Counted from the first letter of the stretch, positions 6,867-16,715 are shown. The stretch: DNA of 64,000 nt from Paenibacillus harenae (GCF_030812415.1 NZ_JAUSST010000006.1:124001-188000); one strand, 5' to 3'. Translations and numbers: made by a program. Notes: generated from the sequence alone by a model not told the origin.

Positions 6867-7799
6867 ATGACAAAACGACTTTCAAATGATTATGAGACTG
6901 TGAAGCAAGAACTGCTGGTGTTGTCGCTGCGTAACGGGTTGCAATTGTCGCCCGAGCATGTCGAGATGAACGAATCGGGGATGGATTTCCTCGTCGCTTT
7001 CGCGAAGGACGATAGCGGCCGCGAATGGGTTCTTCGCCAGCCTAGACGTTCCGATGTATGGGAACGAGCGGAAAACGAGCGAAAGGTGCTGGCAGTCGTA
7101 GGCAAGCATCTTCCCGTCGAGGTGCCCGACTGGCAGATCTGTACGCCTGAGCTTATTGCTTATCCATTGTTAAGCGGGCAGCCCGTTGCCGTCGTTGATC
7201 CGGCTGGGGGCGGTTATGCGTGGCAATTCGCCCAGGATTCGCTGTCGGATGTTTTTTTCAATTCGTTTGCCGAGACGTTGTCCGCGTTGCATAACATCGA
7301 TCACGGTGAGGCGGTACGGGCCGGCGTTCGCATCAAGTCGCCTACGGAGGCCCGGGAAGCTTTTGCCGCGAACATCGAAGAAATTAAACAAAGCTTCGCC
7401 ATTCCCGCCGCATTGAGCGAGCGTTGGACCGCTTGGTTGTCTTCAGGCTCATATTGGCCGAAGCATTCGGTGCTAAATCACGGAGATATGCATCCGCCGC
7501 ATATTATCGTGGATCAAACGCAGCGCGTGACGGGTTTGATTGACTGGACGGAGGCGGAGATTGGGGACCCGGGCAAGGACTTTGTCATTTACTATGCTCT
7601 ATTCGGCAAGGAAGGGCTGCAGGATCTGCTAACGCGCTATGAAATTGCGGGAGGCCGAACATGGCCTCGCATGGCCGAGCATATCGCCGAGCAATGGGCC
7701 GCCTACCCGGCATTGGTAGCCAAGTTTGCGCTTATTACGGGCAAAGAAACCGATATGGAAATGGCAAGAGGCATGATAGCGAGCTGGAATGTCGACTGA
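6867..7799 (+). CDS. Macrolide 2'-phosphotransferase (Mph family)
   Basis: A 310-residue kinase of the aminoglycoside/macrolide phosphotransferase fold, predicted to inactivate macrolides by phosphorylating the desosamine 2'-hydroxyl. The catalytic loop NHGDMHPPHIIVD, the metal-binding LIDWTEAEIGDPGKDF and the following AGGRTWPRMAEHI closely follow Mph(B)-type enzymes. The N-terminal lobe has the VLRQPRR nucleotide-binding strand. Length matches Mph(A)/(B) at about 300. GAGGAG precedes the ATG. The gene stands alone, with a leader-peptide/terminator region upstream and a convergent terminator downstream. It is probably an intrinsic, drug-inducible resistance gene; activity has not been shown. 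Confidence 0.88.
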   Translation: MTKRLSNDYETVKQELLVLSLRNGLQLSPEHVEMNESGMDFLVAFAKDDSGREWVLRQPRRSDVWERAENERKVLAVVGKHLPVEVPDWQICTPELIAYPLLSGQPVAVVDPAGGGYAWQFAQDSLSDVFFNSFAETLSALHNIDHGEAVRAGVRIKSPTEAREAFAANIEEIKQSFAIPAALSERWTAWLSSGSYWPKHSVLNHGDMHPPHIIVDQTQRVTGLIDWTEAEIGDPGKDFVIYYALFGKEGLQDLLTRYEIAGGRTWPRMAEHIAEQWAAYPALVAKFALITGKETDMEMARGMIASWNVD

Positions 7800-7823
7800 G
7801 ACGAAGAAAAGTAGATCTATCTG

Positions 7824-7864
7824 AACCAATAACCGCGAAGCTTCGTAGCTGCGCGGTTATTGGT
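7824..7864. terminator. Bidirectional terminator between mph and the XRE gene
   Basis: AACCAATAACCGCG and CGCGGTTATTGGT form a 13-14 bp stem between two convergent genes. T-rich sequence is short on both sides. Confidence 0.7.
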
Positions 7865-7889
7865 AATTTCCCTTCGTTATGCGTCTCGA

Positions 7890-8810
7890 TTATTTCATAC
7901 GGCTTACGAGGCCTGCCACAAGCTTGCTGAGCGTTTCCTTCCCGATGAAAGGGGCGAGGCTGGCGAGCAGGTCGGGGTTGTAATTGTCCTCGTTCATGCC
8001 TTCCAGCAGCTTCTCGATATGCTGCCTGGCAAGGAAGGGGGCTAGACCCGCGATGCGACCCGCGCCCAGGCTGCCATCGGCCACTTGATCGACGAGTCGG
8101 CCGAGCGTATCTTGGCCGATGAACGGGGCGAGGCTTTGAACGGCGTCCCAGTTCAGATTGCCGGTCTCCGCTTGCAAGACGAGCCTATCGACCTGCTCAT
8201 TGTGGAGGAAGGGAGCGAGTCCGACAATGTGCGATAGATCTACAGTGCCGGCGATCGTCCGATCGACCAGTTCGCTAAGCGCTCCCCTGCTGATAAATGG
8301 GGCGAGCGAGCTTACCGTCTCCCATGGTATTTGTTGATCCGCTGCCTGAAGCACGAGACTGTCAATGGTTTCCGGGTCGATGAAGGGCGCTAATTGCTGA
8401 ATAACGTCCATGCTGAAGCGGGTTTTATCCACTTTATCGGTCACCTGCTTCAGCGTGCTTGCTTTCATAAGCGGAGCAACCTCCACAAGCTCTTCGGCCT
8501 CGATCATCCCGTCGTTCACCATATCGGCAAGCTGCTCGGTTTCGTTGTCTGCTATTTTCTCAATAATCGTACCGGCATGCTGGCTGTGCTCGCTGTTTAT
8601 AAGACCGCCGTTAATGATGTCATCGACTGTCGTTCCGAAAAACTTCGCCAGCTGCGGCAGCGTTCCGATATCCGGCATCGACTCGCCGCGTTCCCACTTC
8701 GAGACCGCTTGGTGGCTCACGTTCAGTTGATCGGCCACCTCCATCTGCGTAAGATCCTTCTCTTTCCTAAGCTTCGAAATGTAGGCTCCAATCAGACGCA
8801 AATCAAGCAT
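7890..8810 (-). CDS. XRE-family protein with tandem 29-residue LAPF repeats
   Basis: A 306-residue protein with an XRE helix-turn-helix (residues about 6-62; LTQMEVADQLNVSHQAVSKWERGESMPDI), typical of operator-binding regulators. From residue 111 to the end come seven tandem repeats of exactly 29 residues. Each opens with (L/V)AP(F/L)(I/L/M) and has a second helix around xLVxQ; they begin at 111, 140, 169, 198, 227, 256 and 285, the last being incomplete. This all-helical array probably forms a curved scaffold for protein or ligand binding. GGGAGG precedes the ATG. The gene is divergent from msrA and convergent with mph. The regulon is unknown. Confidence 0.85.
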   Translation of the reverse strand: MLDLRLIGAYISKLRKEKDLTQMEVADQLNVSHQAVSKWERGESMPDIGTLPQLAKFFGTTVDDIINGGLINSEHSQHAGTIIEKIADNETEQLADMVNDGMIEAEELVEVAPLMKASTLKQVTDKVDKTRFSMDVIQQLAPFIDPETIDSLVLQAADQQIPWETVSSLAPFISRGALSELVDRTIAGTVDLSHIVGLAPFLHNEQVDRLVLQAETGNLNWDAVQSLAPFIGQDTLGRLVDQVADGSLGAGRIAGLAPFLARQHIEKLLEGMNEDNYNPDLLASLAPFIGKETLSKLVAGLVSRMK

Positions 8811-9028
8811 TTTTCAATTCCTCCCGCAAGGTTAACGTACAGCGCGCACTGTCCATATCAGCATAGCATGCGGCCGTTCGGCAGCCTATCAAATGTTGGT
8901 TGAATGAAGCTTTGCAACCAGCGGTTGAATGGAGGGGTTCCGCAGCAGCTATTTCGTAAAAACCGACCATTTCCGCTACAATAAAGGTAGCTATTCCAGT
9001 TATATTTGTTGAAGGAGGAGTCGTGCAG

Positions 9029-9694
9029 ATGAGCGGGATGGGTAATGGGGAGCATGCTGGCGCGGATATCGGCTCAGAACCGATTCATCATACGGTGACG
9101 ATCGGCATGGGCTGCTTCTGGAGCCCCGACGCATTGTTCGGCAGCTTGCCCGGCGTCGTTCGCACGCGCACGGGTTATGCGGGAGGCACAATTCCTGCGC
9201 CGACGTACCGCGAGATGGGCGATCATTCGGAAACGGTACAGATTACGTACGACCCTGTCAGCATAACATTGGGGCAGCTTCTGCGGCTCTTCTGGGATAA
9301 TCATAATCCATACAATATTAACGACTACAAGGGACGGCAATATCGGTCCTTATTGATCTACCATCACGAGTCGCAGCTTGATGCCATTCATTCGGTGCTG
9401 AAAGAGCGGGAGACGTCCCCGGATACGGAGATCGTACAGCATACACAGTTCTGGCCAGCGGAGGACAGGCATCAAAAATATTATTTGCACAGATATCCAC
9501 AAGCGGTTGTAGCGCTGAGCGGCCTATATGCTGCGCATGAGGAGTTAGTTGGATCGACTGTGGCTGCGCGTTTGAACGGTTTGGCGAAAGGATATACCAA
9601 CCTGTCGCGTTTGAGGGAAGAGATCGGGAGTTGGAATATCGATTCGGGCGAGAGGGAACGGATTTTGCATATAATCACCCAAATTCGTTGGTAG
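9029..9694 (+). CDS. msrA: Peptide methionine-S-sulfoxide reductase MsrA
   Basis: It reduces methionine-S-sulfoxide in proteins. The catalytic motif GCFW is present (Cys29 from this start), followed by GVVRTRTGYAGG and YREMGDHSETVQITYDP, all diagnostic of MsrA. At about 221 residues it is longer than minimal MsrA owing to a C-terminal helical extension. The start is uncertain: GAAGGAGGAG serves either a GTG at 9023 or the ATG at 9029, and the latter has the better spacing. The next gene begins 15 bases after the stop and is probably cotranscribed. Confidence 0.94.
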   Translation: MSGMGNGEHAGADIGSEPIHHTVTIGMGCFWSPDALFGSLPGVVRTRTGYAGGTIPAPTYREMGDHSETVQITYDPVSITLGQLLRLFWDNHNPYNINDYKGRQYRSLLIYHHESQLDAIHSVLKERETSPDTEIVQHTQFWPAEDRHQKYYLHRYPQAVVALSGLYAAHEELVGSTVAARLNGLAKGYTNLSRLREEIGSWNIDSGERERILHIITQIRW

Positions 9695-9709
9695 AGGAGG
9701 AGACGAAGG

Positions 9710-10354
9710 ATGAAATTGTTTCAAATGAAGCCTGCGCAAGCAGGGAAGCATCGCATGGCTTCTTTCTTGGATGACAACTTCGTATGCGCGGGAGTGGCGG
9801 GGATCGGCGATCTTGAGCATGTAAGCCAAGTGGAGCTTGTCGCCAGGCTGGCACAGCTTTACGGCCCGGAGAATGCGGAGCTGGGAAGAAGGGTTGAAGA
9901 GCTGGGCTGCTTCGTGCACGACATGCAAGACGGCGACTATATCCTTATTGCCGACGGCGATGCCGTCCATCTAGGCGATGTGGGCGATTACTATTATGTC
10001 GACCGCTACGATAACGAAGAGGACGGAGGCTGCCATCGGCGCGGCGTCACTTGGTTGAAGGGTTACGACCGATCCGAATTGAGGGAGGAGCTGCTTCCAT
10101 TCCTGGAGGAGCCGCATTCGGTTTCGAGATACGGGAAGACTGTTTCGAAAGAACAACTGGCCAGCTGGCTAGTAAGGACGACAAGCATGGATCGATCGTC
10201 GCAAAATGAGGGAAGTTCCGCCGTACCCGCTCATCTCGTCGGAGAGGCGCTTTCGATATTGGAAGCCGCCATGCGCAGCGACGATGCGGATCGAAGGGAG
10301 CGGGCTGCTATCGCGATTTTGCAATACGCCGGGCAATCGAATCTGAATGGGTAA
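9710..10354 (+). CDS. Unknown protein with EVE/Mrr-N-like features
   Basis: A 214-residue protein not matched to a named family with confidence. The first 150 residues resemble the PUA-like N-terminal sensor domains of Mrr/EVE proteins: MASFLDDNFVCAGVAGIGDL near residue 16, GDYILIADGDAVHLGDVGDY near residue 75, and a final RRGVTWLKGY strand. Those domains read modified bases or small molecules. No nuclease domain follows; the last 60 residues are a short helical tail. GAGGAGGAG precedes the ATG. Position 15 bp behind msrA suggests an operon, which does not by itself explain the role. Confidence 0.75.
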   Translation: MKLFQMKPAQAGKHRMASFLDDNFVCAGVAGIGDLEHVSQVELVARLAQLYGPENAELGRRVEELGCFVHDMQDGDYILIADGDAVHLGDVGDYYYVDRYDNEEDGGCHRRGVTWLKGYDRSELREELLPFLEEPHSVSRYGKTVSKEQLASWLVRTTSMDRSSQNEGSSAVPAHLVGEALSILEAAMRSDDADRRERAAIAILQYAGQSNLNG

Positions 10355-10446
10355 TAGCGGCTTAAGCGCTCCGTTTCGGGAGAGGAACGAAGCGCGATGC
10401 TAAAATGTCATCCAGCTTATCTTAACAAGCAATACACCATAACGCA

Positions 10447-10489
10447 GGCGGCTGTGAACGGGAGGCACTCTTGTCCATAGCCGCTTTTC
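10447..10489 (+). terminator. Intrinsic terminator of the msrA operon
   Basis: GGCGGCT pairs with AGCCGC over a 25-base loop and is followed by TTTTC. The preceding stretch 10355-10446 also holds a GCGCT...AGCGC hairpin and no gene. Confidence 0.55.
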
Positions 10490-10556
10490 AATTTGTTATG
10501 TTTGTTAGATAACATATGAGTGTTCATGCAAAAAACAATGATAATGCCATATTTTA

Positions 10557-10578
10557 TGTAAGCGCTTCAATGTATAAT
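10557..10578 (+). promoter_or_regulatory. cre-like site and -10 element of the GH26 gene
   Basis: TGTAAGCGCTTCA differs from the palindromic CcpA operator TGTAAGCGCTTACA by one missing base. It lies in the promoter just before a perfect -10 TATAAT (10573-10578). This position fits carbon catabolite repression of the mannanase; the -35 region is weak. Confidence 0.5.
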
Positions 10579-10631
10579 ATTGGTGTAATTCGGTTCGTTA
10601 TAATCCAATTTATTATGCGGAGGGATGCGGC

Positions 10632-13600
10632 TTGTTCAAAACAAGGAAAAAATCGTTGTCCAGTATCATTATGTTATCTATGCTGCTTTATTTGTTAGTG
10701 CCGTTCACTGGTGTTGCATACTCGCAGACAGAGGATGTGAATTATGATTTCGAGGATGGCACGACGGGCGGCTGGCAAGGCGGCTGGGGGGATGCGCTTG
10801 TCTCGGTGGAAGCAAGCGGCGACCTGGCTGCCGCCGACAACGGATTCGCGCTCAAAATAAATACGAGCTACTCGAACGCTGCGGCTTGGCAAACAGCTGC
10901 CATTCGGGTGTACCACGGCCTTGATCTAACGAAATACGGGAAGATCGACTACGATCTCTACGTACCGCAATCCTTCGCTGGCGTGCTTGGCGTCAGCACC
11001 GACCTGAACGGAAGCTGGCAGGGGCTCGATTACAGCAACCATGATATTGCAGCGCTAGCTTCGGGAGCCCAGACGATCAATGGCATTGACTATGTTCCGA
11101 TTCATAAGAGTGTCATCATTCCGACAGGCTCGTCGCAAGGAGAGCTCGTTATTCAATTGCAGAAGAACATGGACCTCGTCTACAACGGCTCGATTTACGT
11201 GGATAATGTCAAACTGACAGCGCTGACCGGTATTCCGGTCGATCCGGAGCCGCCTACGCAAGTCGTTGGCACTTATAAGGCTGGCGAAGCTTTGCTGGCC
11301 GGCAACGGGCCTGAATTCAGAACGGTTCCTGCCAGCGGCGATGCGCTATATGACGGCGAAGGCTATGTATCCTTCTTCTATGAGCATGATGAAGCGAATC
11401 CGGGAACGGCAAATTTCAATGTGAACGTTTCGTCGGCAGGGCTGTACAATCTTATCGTCGGGTATTACGCCCCTTATGGCGATAAGGAAACGTCGATTCT
11501 CGTTAACGGACTGTCTAATGGCAATTCCAAGCTGCCAATCTTGCCTGCCGGAGAAGTGACAGGCGAATACTCGGCGGGCAAAGTACTGCTTCAAGAAGGC
11601 GCGAACACGATCGGTTTTGCGAGAAACTGGGGTTATTACGGTATTGAGTACATTACGCTTGAATCCGACAAGCCTGCAGCCGACCGCGTCGAGGCAGAGG
11701 ATGGAGTAATCGGCGAAGGTGCGTCAATATTGACGGACACGCCGGGTTATTCGGGCACGGGCTATGTGTTCATGCCGGGAAGCGGCTCGATTACGCTGAC
11801 TTACGATGCGGCTTCGGAAGGGCTGTATGATTTTGCAATCGGCTATCATGCGCCTTTCGGCTTCAAGGAGACTTCGGTGCTGCTGAACGGCGCTCCTGTG
11901 GCAAGCGTGCCGCTTGAGCAGACGACCGAATTCGCGGAGAAGCAGGCAGGCAAGCTGCTCCTTCAAGCGGGTGAAAATACGATTCGGTTCGAGCCTGGCT
12001 GGGGATGGTACAATATCGACTATATTTCCTTGACGCCGACGGCCCCGCCGAAGACGCATAACGTGCCGAAGACGCTCGCGAATCCGAACGCTTCGCCGGA
12101 GGCGCAGGCGGTCATGAACTATCTCGTGGACAACTACGGCAGCAAAATGATTTCGGGCCAACAAACCCTGGAAGATGTCGAGTGGATCTATGAGCAAACC
12201 GGCAAGTATCCAGCAATATTTTCGTCCGACTTAATCGAGTATTCGCCATCCCGCGTGGAGTACGGATCAACTTCGCAAGAGATCGAGAAAGTAATGGACT
12301 GGGCGGAGAGAGGCGGACTTATCTCCTTATGCTGGCACTGGAACGCGCCGAAGGGATTGTTTGGCAATGAAGTTGGCAAGGAATGGTGGAGAGGATTCTA
12401 TACGGAATTTACAACGTTCAACCTCCAGTATGCGCTCGATAACAAAGACTCGGAGGATTACGGGCTGCTGATCCGCGACATCGATGCGATATCGGTGCAG
12501 CTGAAGCGCCTGCAGGACGAGAACATTGCCGTTCTGTGGAGACCTCTTCACGAGGCGGAAGGCGGCTGGTTCTGGTGGGGAGCGAGCGGTCCGGAAGCGG
12601 CGAAGGAGCTGTACCGCATCATGTACGACCGGATGACGAACCACCATAGTCTGAACAACCTGATCTGGATTTGGAACTCGGCTTCGCCGGATTGGTATCC
12701 AGGCGACGATGTCGTAGACATTATCAGTACAGATATTTACAACGCCGCTGGCGATTACAGCCCAAGCAGCAATAAGTATGACAGCCTCGTTGCTTTGGTG
12801 AACGACAAGAAGCTCGTGACGCTGCCGGAGAACGGACCGATTCCGGATCCGGATCTGCTTCAAATCTATAACGCCGATTGGAGCTGGTTCAGCACGTGGA
12901 CCGGCAACTTCATTAGAGACGGCGCCGTCAATACGGCAGAACATCTGGATAAAGTGTTCAACAGCGAATATGTCATTACGCTGGATGAGCTGCCGGATAA
13001 CGTGTACAGTTACGGACTTCCGGAAACATCGGCTTCCTTGTCCGCTTCGCCGAATGCGAACGGATGGTTTAACGAGGATGTAACGTTGACGCTAACCGGC
13101 ACTTCGGAACAAGGGAATGCGGTAACGACGTATTATGCCGTTAACGATGGCACTTATGCGGTGTACGCAGAGCCTATCATGATTTCTTCCGAAGGCGCAA
13201 CAAGCCTCAAGTATTACTCGGCGGATGCTTCAGGCGCTGCGGAATCGGTCAAGTCGCTTCAGCTGAAGCTGGACAAAACAGCGCCGTCCGCGCAGCTCCT
13301 GCATTCGGGCGGCGTCGTGCATGACGTTACGCAGGGTGAGTCATTGATGTTCGAGCTGATAAGCGCGGACGCGGGTTCGGGCGTTGCTTCGGAGCAATTG
13401 GAGCTTGACGGAGCGGATATTGCGAGCGGTCAGGCTATTAACTCTTCCACTCTTGCTGTCGGATCTCACACGTTGCAATATATCGTTACGGATCTGGCAG
13501 GCAATGAGCAAGCTGGCAGCGTGAGCTTCACGGTTGCGAAGCCGCTGGCGAAGGGGGCTCCCGGCAAGCCGGTGCTTAGCGACAACAACGGTCGCGATAC

Positions 13601-14132
13601 GGGATTGAAGGACGGCAGCTACACCGTCACGATGAACCTGTGGCACGGCAACAACGGTACGGAGTTCAAGCTGTACGAGAACGGCGTGTTGATTAATACG
13701 AAGAGGCTGACCGACATGTCGCCCGGAGCTCAGAGCGTTGCAACCGCGATTACAGGCAATACGAACGGCAAGTATACGTACACTTGCGAGCTCACGAACG
13801 TTTACGGCACAACCTCGTGCGCGCCGCTCGTCGTCGCCGTGAAGGATGCGAACCCTGGCAAAGCTGTATTATCCAGCGACAATTGGGATGGAGACGGCCA
13901 GTTCAAGGTGATGATGAATATGTGGTGGGGAACGAATGCGACGGAATACCGTCTTTACGAGAACGGCCAGCTAATCGAGGCGAAGGCGCTTAGCGAATCC
14001 ACGCCGGGCGCGCAAAGCGCAGTTACTTCAATCACCGGCAAGGCCAAAGGCACATACGCGTATCGATGCGAGCTTGTGAATGCGGCAGGCGTTACTTCGA
14101 GCGAGACCATTACGGTCGTTGTGAAGAAGTAG
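10632..14132 (+). CDS. Secreted multimodular GH26 beta-mannanase
   Basis: A 1166-residue exported enzyme for plant mannans. Modules in order: signal peptide (1-31, ending near GVAYS); a carbohydrate-binding jelly roll beginning [17 protein letters not shown] (about 35-190); two CBM35-like modules (about 215-345 and 350-475); a GH26 catalytic domain (about 480-800); a region with LDKTAPSA and DLAGNEQAG motifs typical of extracellular beta-sandwich domains (about 800-970); and two copies of a ChiA-N/Fn3-like module (about 975-1070 and 1075-1166). The acid/base is expected at Glu641 in [14 protein letters not shown] and the nucleophile at Glu733 in LPENGPIP. The start is a TTG behind GGAGGG. A cre-like site and TATAAT lie upstream. 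Confidence 0.92.
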   Translation: MFKTRKKSLSSIIMLSMLLYLLVPFTGVAYSQTEDVNYDFEDGTTGGWQGGWGDALVSVEASGDLAAADNGFALKINTSYSNAAAWQTAAIRVYHGLDLTKYGKIDYDLYVPQSFAGVLGVSTDLNGSWQGLDYSNHDIAALASGAQTINGIDYVPIHKSVIIPTGSSQGELVIQLQKNMDLVYNGSIYVDNVKLTALTGIPVDPEPPTQVVGTYKAGEALLAGNGPEFRTVPASGDALYDGEGYVSFFYEHDEANPGTANFNVNVSSAGLYNLIVGYYAPYGDKETSILVNGLSNGNSKLPILPAGEVTGEYSAGKVLLQEGANTIGFARNWGYYGIEYITLESDKPAADRVEAEDGVIGEGASILTDTPGYSGTGYVFMPGSGSITLTYDAASEGLYDFAIGYHAPFGFKETSVLLNGAPVASVPLEQTTEFAEKQAGKLLLQAGENTIRFEPGWGWYNIDYISLTPTAPPKTHNVPKTLANPNASPEAQAVMNYLVDNYGSKMISGQQTLEDVEWIYEQTGKYPAIFSSDLIEYSPSRVEYGSTSQEIEKVMDWAERGGLISLCWHWNAPKGLFGNEVGKEWWRGFYTEFTTFNLQYALDNKDSEDYGLLIRDIDAISVQLKRLQDENIAVLWRPLHEAEGGWFWWGASGPEAAKELYRIMYDRMTNHHSLNNLIWIWNSASPDWYPGDDVVDIISTDIYNAAGDYSPSSNKYDSLVALVNDKKLVTLPENGPIPDPDLLQIYNADWSWFSTWTGNFIRDGAVNTAEHLDKVFNSEYVITLDELPDNVYSYGLPETSASLSASPNANGWFNEDVTLTLTGTSEQGNAVTTYYAVNDGTYAVYAEPIMISSEGATSLKYYSADASGAAESVKSLQLKLDKTAPSAQLLHSGGVVHDVTQGESLMFELISADAGSGVASEQLELDGADIASGQAINSSTLAVGSHTLQYIVTDLAGNEQAGSVSFTVAKPLAKGAPGKPVLSDNNGRDTGLKDGSYTVTMNLWHGNNGTEFKLYENGVLINTKRLTDMSPGAQSVATAITGNTNGKYTYTCELTNVYGTTSCAPLVVAVKDANPGKAVLSSDNWDGDGQFKVMMNMWWGTNATEYRLYENGQLIEAKALSESTPGAQSAVTSITGKAKGTYAYRCELVNAAGVTSSETITVVVKK

Positions 14133-14146
14133 CAAGGAGTTGAATA

Positions 14147-14178
14147 AACGGCGGAACCCTTGGGTTCCGCCGTTTTTA
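14147..14178 (+). terminator. Intrinsic terminator of the GH26 gene
   Basis: ACGGCGGAACCC-TTG-GGTTCCGCCGT followed by TTTT is a near-perfect 12-bp hairpin. It also lies at the end of the convergent small gene. Confidence 0.92.
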
Positions 14179-14180
14179 AT

Positions 14181-14366
14181 TTAAGAGCCGATGCGCACTT
14201 GCAGCCTCCTTCGAAGCCACGCATCCGCCGAGCATAGTGCCGTAAGTGCACATATGATCTTACACAGATCGACCGAGGCCAGCTCGGCTGCGCGCAAGTC
14301 CTCATCGGCGACGGAACTGAGAAAAGGAAGCGCGTCCCGAATCGACTCGATTTGGCTCGTATTCAT
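14181..14366 (-). CDS. Small hypothetical protein
   Basis: A 61-residue soluble, helix-rich protein of unknown function that begins MNTSQIESIRDALPFLSSV and ends in a basic RRRLQVRIGS tail. The ATG at 14366 follows AAGGAG at good spacing, which is the main support for its being real. It is convergent with the GH26 gene, with whose terminator its stop nearly abuts. No family was recognised. Confidence 0.6.
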   Translation of the reverse strand: MNTSQIESIRDALPFLSSVADEDLRAAELASVDLCKIICALTALCSADAWLRRRLQVRIGS

Positions 14367-14507
14367 GCCATTTCTCCTTTGCAGATGAGATAATAATAAA
14401 TACATTCTCGGACGCGGTTCTTTTATCCATTTAACGATCGTTGAAGCCATCCCCTACGTGTAGTGGTAGAATAGGTACTAAAAAACGATTGATAGGCAGG
14501 AGAGGCA

Positions 14508-15257
14508 ATGAATTTGGACATAAGCTTAACCCATACGGGTGTATTCTTCGATGTAGACGACACGCTATACGATCATTTGATGCCGTTCCGAAAAGCGGTA
14601 GATGCCGTAGTAGGCGTGAACGAAACGTTTCCGTACGAGAAGGCGTACCATAGGATGCGCTATTATAGCGATATTCTGTCGCTGGAGATGGGCGGAGCGG
14701 GCAAAATGGAGGAAGGGCAAGCGACGGAGATTATGCGCCGCCGCCGGTTCCAATTGACGCTTGCCGAATTCGGGATAGAGGTTAACGAGCAGCAGTCGGC
14801 GGCTATTCAGGCGGCCTATATCGGCTGCCAGTTCGACATTACGATGTTCGACGGCGCGCGGGCATTGCTGGAGCGGCTTAACCGAGCGGGTTATATCGTT
14901 GGGCTGATCACGAACGGGGCGGAAGCGCATCAGATGAGCAAGATCAAGGCGATGGAGCTCGATGCGCTTATCCCGCCGGAGCGTCAATTCGTTTCGGGCA
15001 AGGTCGGCCACGATAAGCCGGACCGGAGGATATTTGATTACGTGAACGAACAGACGGGGACAACGCCGGCGAACAGCATCTATATTGGCGATTCTTGGCG
15101 TAACGATGTAATCGGAGCCATTGAGGCGGGGTGGAGCGTGATTTGGTTCAATCATCGGAGCGTGATGCCGGAGTCGGAGCACCGGCCGCATCATATAGCG
15201 TCGAGCTATGAGGAATTAAGCCAGCTGCTTCCGGGAAACGAGGTAAGTTCGGTATAA
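14508..15257 (+). CDS. HAD-superfamily hydrolase (YjjG/subfamily IA-like)
   Basis: A 249-residue phosphatase-type protein of the haloacid dehalogenase fold. Motif I is FFDVDDTLYD with the nucleophile Asp near residue 15, motif II is LITNGAE, and motifs III/IV are KPDRRIFDYV and YIGDSWRNDVIGA. The helical cap between motifs I and II is of C1 type. Such proteins dephosphorylate nucleotides or sugar phosphates; the substrate is unknown. GGCAGGAGAG precedes the ATG and an intrinsic terminator follows. Confidence 0.9.
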   Translation: MNLDISLTHTGVFFDVDDTLYDHLMPFRKAVDAVVGVNETFPYEKAYHRMRYYSDILSLEMGGAGKMEEGQATEIMRRRRFQLTLAEFGIEVNEQQSAAIQAAYIGCQFDITMFDGARALLERLNRAGYIVGLITNGAEAHQMSKIKAMELDALIPPERQFVSGKVGHDKPDRRIFDYVNEQTGTTPANSIYIGDSWRNDVIGAIEAGWSVIWFNHRSVMPESEHRPHHIASSYEELSQLLPGNEVSSV

Positions 15258-15325
15258 GCAGGCAACGACGGTTATACGTTGACGGACAAGGCGAACGCCA
15301 AAACGTATATTTGTTCTATTAAACT

Positions 15326-15360
15326 TCCCGAACATTCACGAGGATTCGGGATTTTTTTTT
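15326..15360 (+). terminator. Intrinsic terminator of the HAD gene
   Basis: TCCCGAA and TTCGGGA arms are followed by nine Ts. Confidence 0.88.
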
Positions 15361-15453
15361 CGTCTTATGAGGGGAAATTGAGGTATAATGGGGATTGTGT
15401 GAACAAATTGTTGGCAATTCTATTAAATGTCACAAACAATTAAAGATAAGCTA

Positions 15454-15482
15454 TTGACGTTCATTTAAATATCCGATAGGAT
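15454..15482 (+). promoter_or_regulatory. Sigma-A promoter of the sugar ABC operon
   Basis: TTGACG and TAGGAT are 17 bases apart, 48 bp before the binding-protein start. Confidence 0.6.
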
Positions 15483-15529
15483 TACTTGTATTAATCATTA
15501 TTTTAGATGGTATAAGGGGAGAATGCGCA

Positions 15530-16669
15530 ATGAACAACAAGAAACTTCGCTCGATGCTTGGGCTGATGCTGGCGGTCGTGATCGTCGCTACAGGCTGCGG
15601 ACAAGCTAAGGGCAACAACGCGAACGCGAACGGTGCGGGCAACGGGAATAACAAACCGGCAGATGAAGTAATAGCGGACATTCCTGCGGCACTGGCCGAT
15701 AAAGGCGATATTAAACTGAAGGTTATCCGCAAGATCGGCGGAGACGATCACACGGCCCAATTCCTTGCCGGCGCGAAGCAAGAGGGCGAGGCGCTTGGAT
15801 TCAGCGTCGACACGTTCTCGGCGAACGGCGATACGGCGAAGTTCCTCGACGCGCTTGACCAAGCGGCGAACAGCGACGTGGACGGCGTCGTCGTCTCGCA
15901 CGGCGATGACCCTGCAACAGTGAAGGCCGTTCAGGAGCTGAGAGACAAAGGAATCGAAGTCGTTGCTTTCGACTCCGTAGGCGAATTGTCCGGCGTATCC
16001 GGCGTAACGCTTACTTCGCAGGATGACGAAGCGCTCGCTCAATTCGCGCTGGATAACCTCGTGAAAGAGCAAGGCGAGGATGCTAAGATCGTATACCTGT
16101 GGGTGGACGGCTTCCCTCCAATGGTTCGCCGCAACAACGTCTACACAGAGACGCTGGCGAAATACCCGAACATCAAAGAGGTTGACCGTTTCGGCGTTGC
16201 AAACGAGAATACGTCCGTCGACACGCAAAACGCGGTAGCCGCTATGCTGACCAAGTACCCGAAAGGCGAGATCGACGCGATCTTCGCAACATGGGATGCG
16301 TTCGCGATAGGCGCGGCTAGAGCGCTGATCGAAGCAGGACGCACGGAAATCAAGATTTACGGTATTGACGTATCGAATGCCGACCTGCAAATCATTCAAG
16401 AAGAGAACAGCCCTTGGGTATCGACGGCTGCGGTCGATCCGAAGATGATCGGTGCGGTTAACGTAAGATTGCTTGCCAAGAAGCTGGCCGGCGAAGAGAC
16501 TCCGGAGACGTACAACCTGGAAGCGGCGCTTATCGATCAAGCAAGCTTGAAGAAGTCGGCGGAGCCTGTCAACATGGTTACGCTTGCCGAAATCATTCCC
16601 GGCTGGGGAACGACGGATGCTTTCGAAGAAACGTGGATCAAATCGTTGAAGGCTGCAAACGGCAAATAG
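15530..16669 (+). CDS. Sugar ABC transporter substrate-binding lipoprotein (ribose/galactose type)
   Basis: A 379-residue lipoprotein with a signal peptide ending in the lipobox VATGC (Cys near residue 23), then an Asn/Gly-rich linker. The type-1 periplasmic-binding fold shows DGVVVSHGDDPATVKAVQEL and the hinge-side IKIYGIDVSNADLQII. It captures a monosaccharide, or possibly a nucleoside or autoinducer-like sugar, outside the membrane for the RbsA/RbsC-like proteins encoded next. GGGGAG precedes the ATG. The exact sugar cannot be read from the sequence. Confidence 0.9.
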   Translation: MNNKKLRSMLGLMLAVVIVATGCGQAKGNNANANGAGNGNNKPADEVIADIPAALADKGDIKLKVIRKIGGDDHTAQFLAGAKQEGEALGFSVDTFSANGDTAKFLDALDQAANSDVDGVVVSHGDDPATVKAVQELRDKGIEVVAFDSVGELSGVSGVTLTSQDDEALAQFALDNLVKEQGEDAKIVYLWVDGFPPMVRRNNVYTETLAKYPNIKEVDRFGVANENTSVDTQNAVAAMLTKYPKGEIDAIFATWDAFAIGAARALIEAGRTEIKIYGIDVSNADLQIIQEENSPWVSTAAVDPKMIGAVNVRLLAKKLAGEETPETYNLEAALIDQASLKKSAEPVNMVTLAEIIPGWGTTDAFEETWIKSLKAANGK

Positions 16670-16715
16670 GCATCTATTTCTAAAATAAATAATGATATAC
16701 TAGCTGCATGAAGCT

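Noticed and set aside
6682-6870. A 62-codon frame running through the mph attenuator and ending in a stop that overlaps the mph ATG.
   Set aside because: The ribosome site is weak, the composition is extreme (Phe/Arg/Val) and the frame reads across the terminator hairpin. It is more likely a by-product of the structured leader than a gene, although coupled translation cannot be excluded.
10516-10698. A 60-codon frame over the promoter and start of the GH26 gene.
   Set aside because: It overlaps the cre-like site, the -10 element and the signal-peptide coding region and has no ribosome site.
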